Part shown: piece after piece, positions 63,976 through 64,000 of the stretch
How positions within the stretch are numbered: the stretch's first letter is position 1
Layout: every line of letters starts with the position of its first letter
Origin: a virus
DNA length: 64,000 bases
Virus record (IMG/VR): IMGVR_UViG_3300032326_002451
Coordinates: 1-64,000 of that record
Strand: one strand, 5' to 3'
Position numbers and translations under genes: made by a program
Notes under the pieces: model-generated
The model's input: the letters and a program-made list of their open reading frames with translations, nothing else
Database searches by the model: none
Told to the model about the DNA's origin: nothing

Positions 63976-63981
63976 GTTATA
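63976..63981 (-). promoter_or_regulatory. -10 candidate for the tail-tube-like gene
   Basis: TATAAC on the minus strand, placed so that a ~24-base leader carrying the GAGGA site would precede the ATG at 63945. This is a normal leadered arrangement, unlike the six-base set. Any -35 would lie at the window edge. Confidence 0.35.
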
Positions 63982-64000
63982 TATTTTTTGAAACCTACAG

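Noticed and set aside
1-64000. The window as a bacterial chromosome or tailocin island rather than a phage
   Set aside because: DnaK, DnaJ, signal peptidase and MerC-like genes hint at a chromosome, but they are co-directional with and tightly packed against virion genes, share their base composition, and are flanked by tail genes on both sides. The absence of capsid and terminase genes in the window leaves this open, so it is rejected only provisionally.
1-64000. tRNA, rRNA and riboswitch search by eye
   Set aside because: No cloverleaf-like sequence with a GTTCRA-type T arm and no conserved riboswitch core was seen in the short intergenic gaps.

Overview
The window looks like part of the genome of a very large tailed bacteriophage (Caudoviricetes, jumbo or huge class). 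The evidence is genes packed end to end with overlapping stop/start codons, several virion-type proteins of 1000-2800 residues, a head-tail-connector-like protein, a baseplate-hub-like protein, two tail-tube-like proteins and a UvsW-like helicase. Base composition is AT-rich, roughly one third G+C by eye, and the standard genetic code fits every reading frame. No capsid, portal, terminase, polymerase, tRNA or rRNA gene lies here, so the phage assignment is an inference from structural genes. The host is unknown.

Layout. (1) 1-16322, minus strand: read from 16322 leftwards this is an FmdB-like zinc ribbon, a 257-residue protein, a 369-residue protein with an FN3-like start, a small protein, a double-zinc-ribbon protein, a metal-site-less PHP-like protein, a connector-like protein, a 268-residue protein, a 1482-residue protein with PA14-like and carbohydrate-binding-like modules, two further structural proteins, and a 981-residue protein that joins a tail-tube-like domain to about eleven copies of a 22-residue repeat. 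(2) 16388-53871, plus strand: a 37-kb run without a visible internal terminator. It opens with a DUF5679-like zinc ribbon and a long helical protein (tape-measure candidate). Coiled-coil, baseplate-hub-like and adhesin-like proteins follow, and it ends with a 2832-residue protein carrying Asp-box propeller repeats and a complete von Willebrand A metal site. (3) 53931-62849, plus strand: a compact non-structural island. It holds an intracellular-subtilisin-like protease, signal peptidase I, a trypsin/Do-like protease, DnaJ, an acidic protein, a membrane protein, a UvsW-like helicase, a zinc ribbon, DnaK, a MerC-like membrane protein and a DUF151/BFN-like protein. (4) 62851-63945, minus strand: a second tail-tube-like protein.

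How it fits together. Blocks 1, 2 and 4 probably build neck, tail, baseplate and receptor-binding appendages. The same small beta modules recur in genes on both strands, which suggests the appendages evolve by module shuffling. Block 3 reads as a phage proteostasis kit (Hsp70, Hsp40, three serine proteases of different clans) placed directly after the giant appendage genes. It could help fold or process those proteins, or remodel host proteins.

Regulation. Several genes, mostly in block 3, have a TATAAT-like -10 box exactly six bases before ATG, which would give leaderless mRNAs. Other genes use ordinary AGGAGG-type sites. A 23-codon reading frame with a perfect ribosome-binding site is hidden antisense between the helicase and the zinc-ribbon gene, next to a strong hairpin. 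No intergenic stretch exceeds 300 bases; the longest (59595-59852) holds this micro-ORF.
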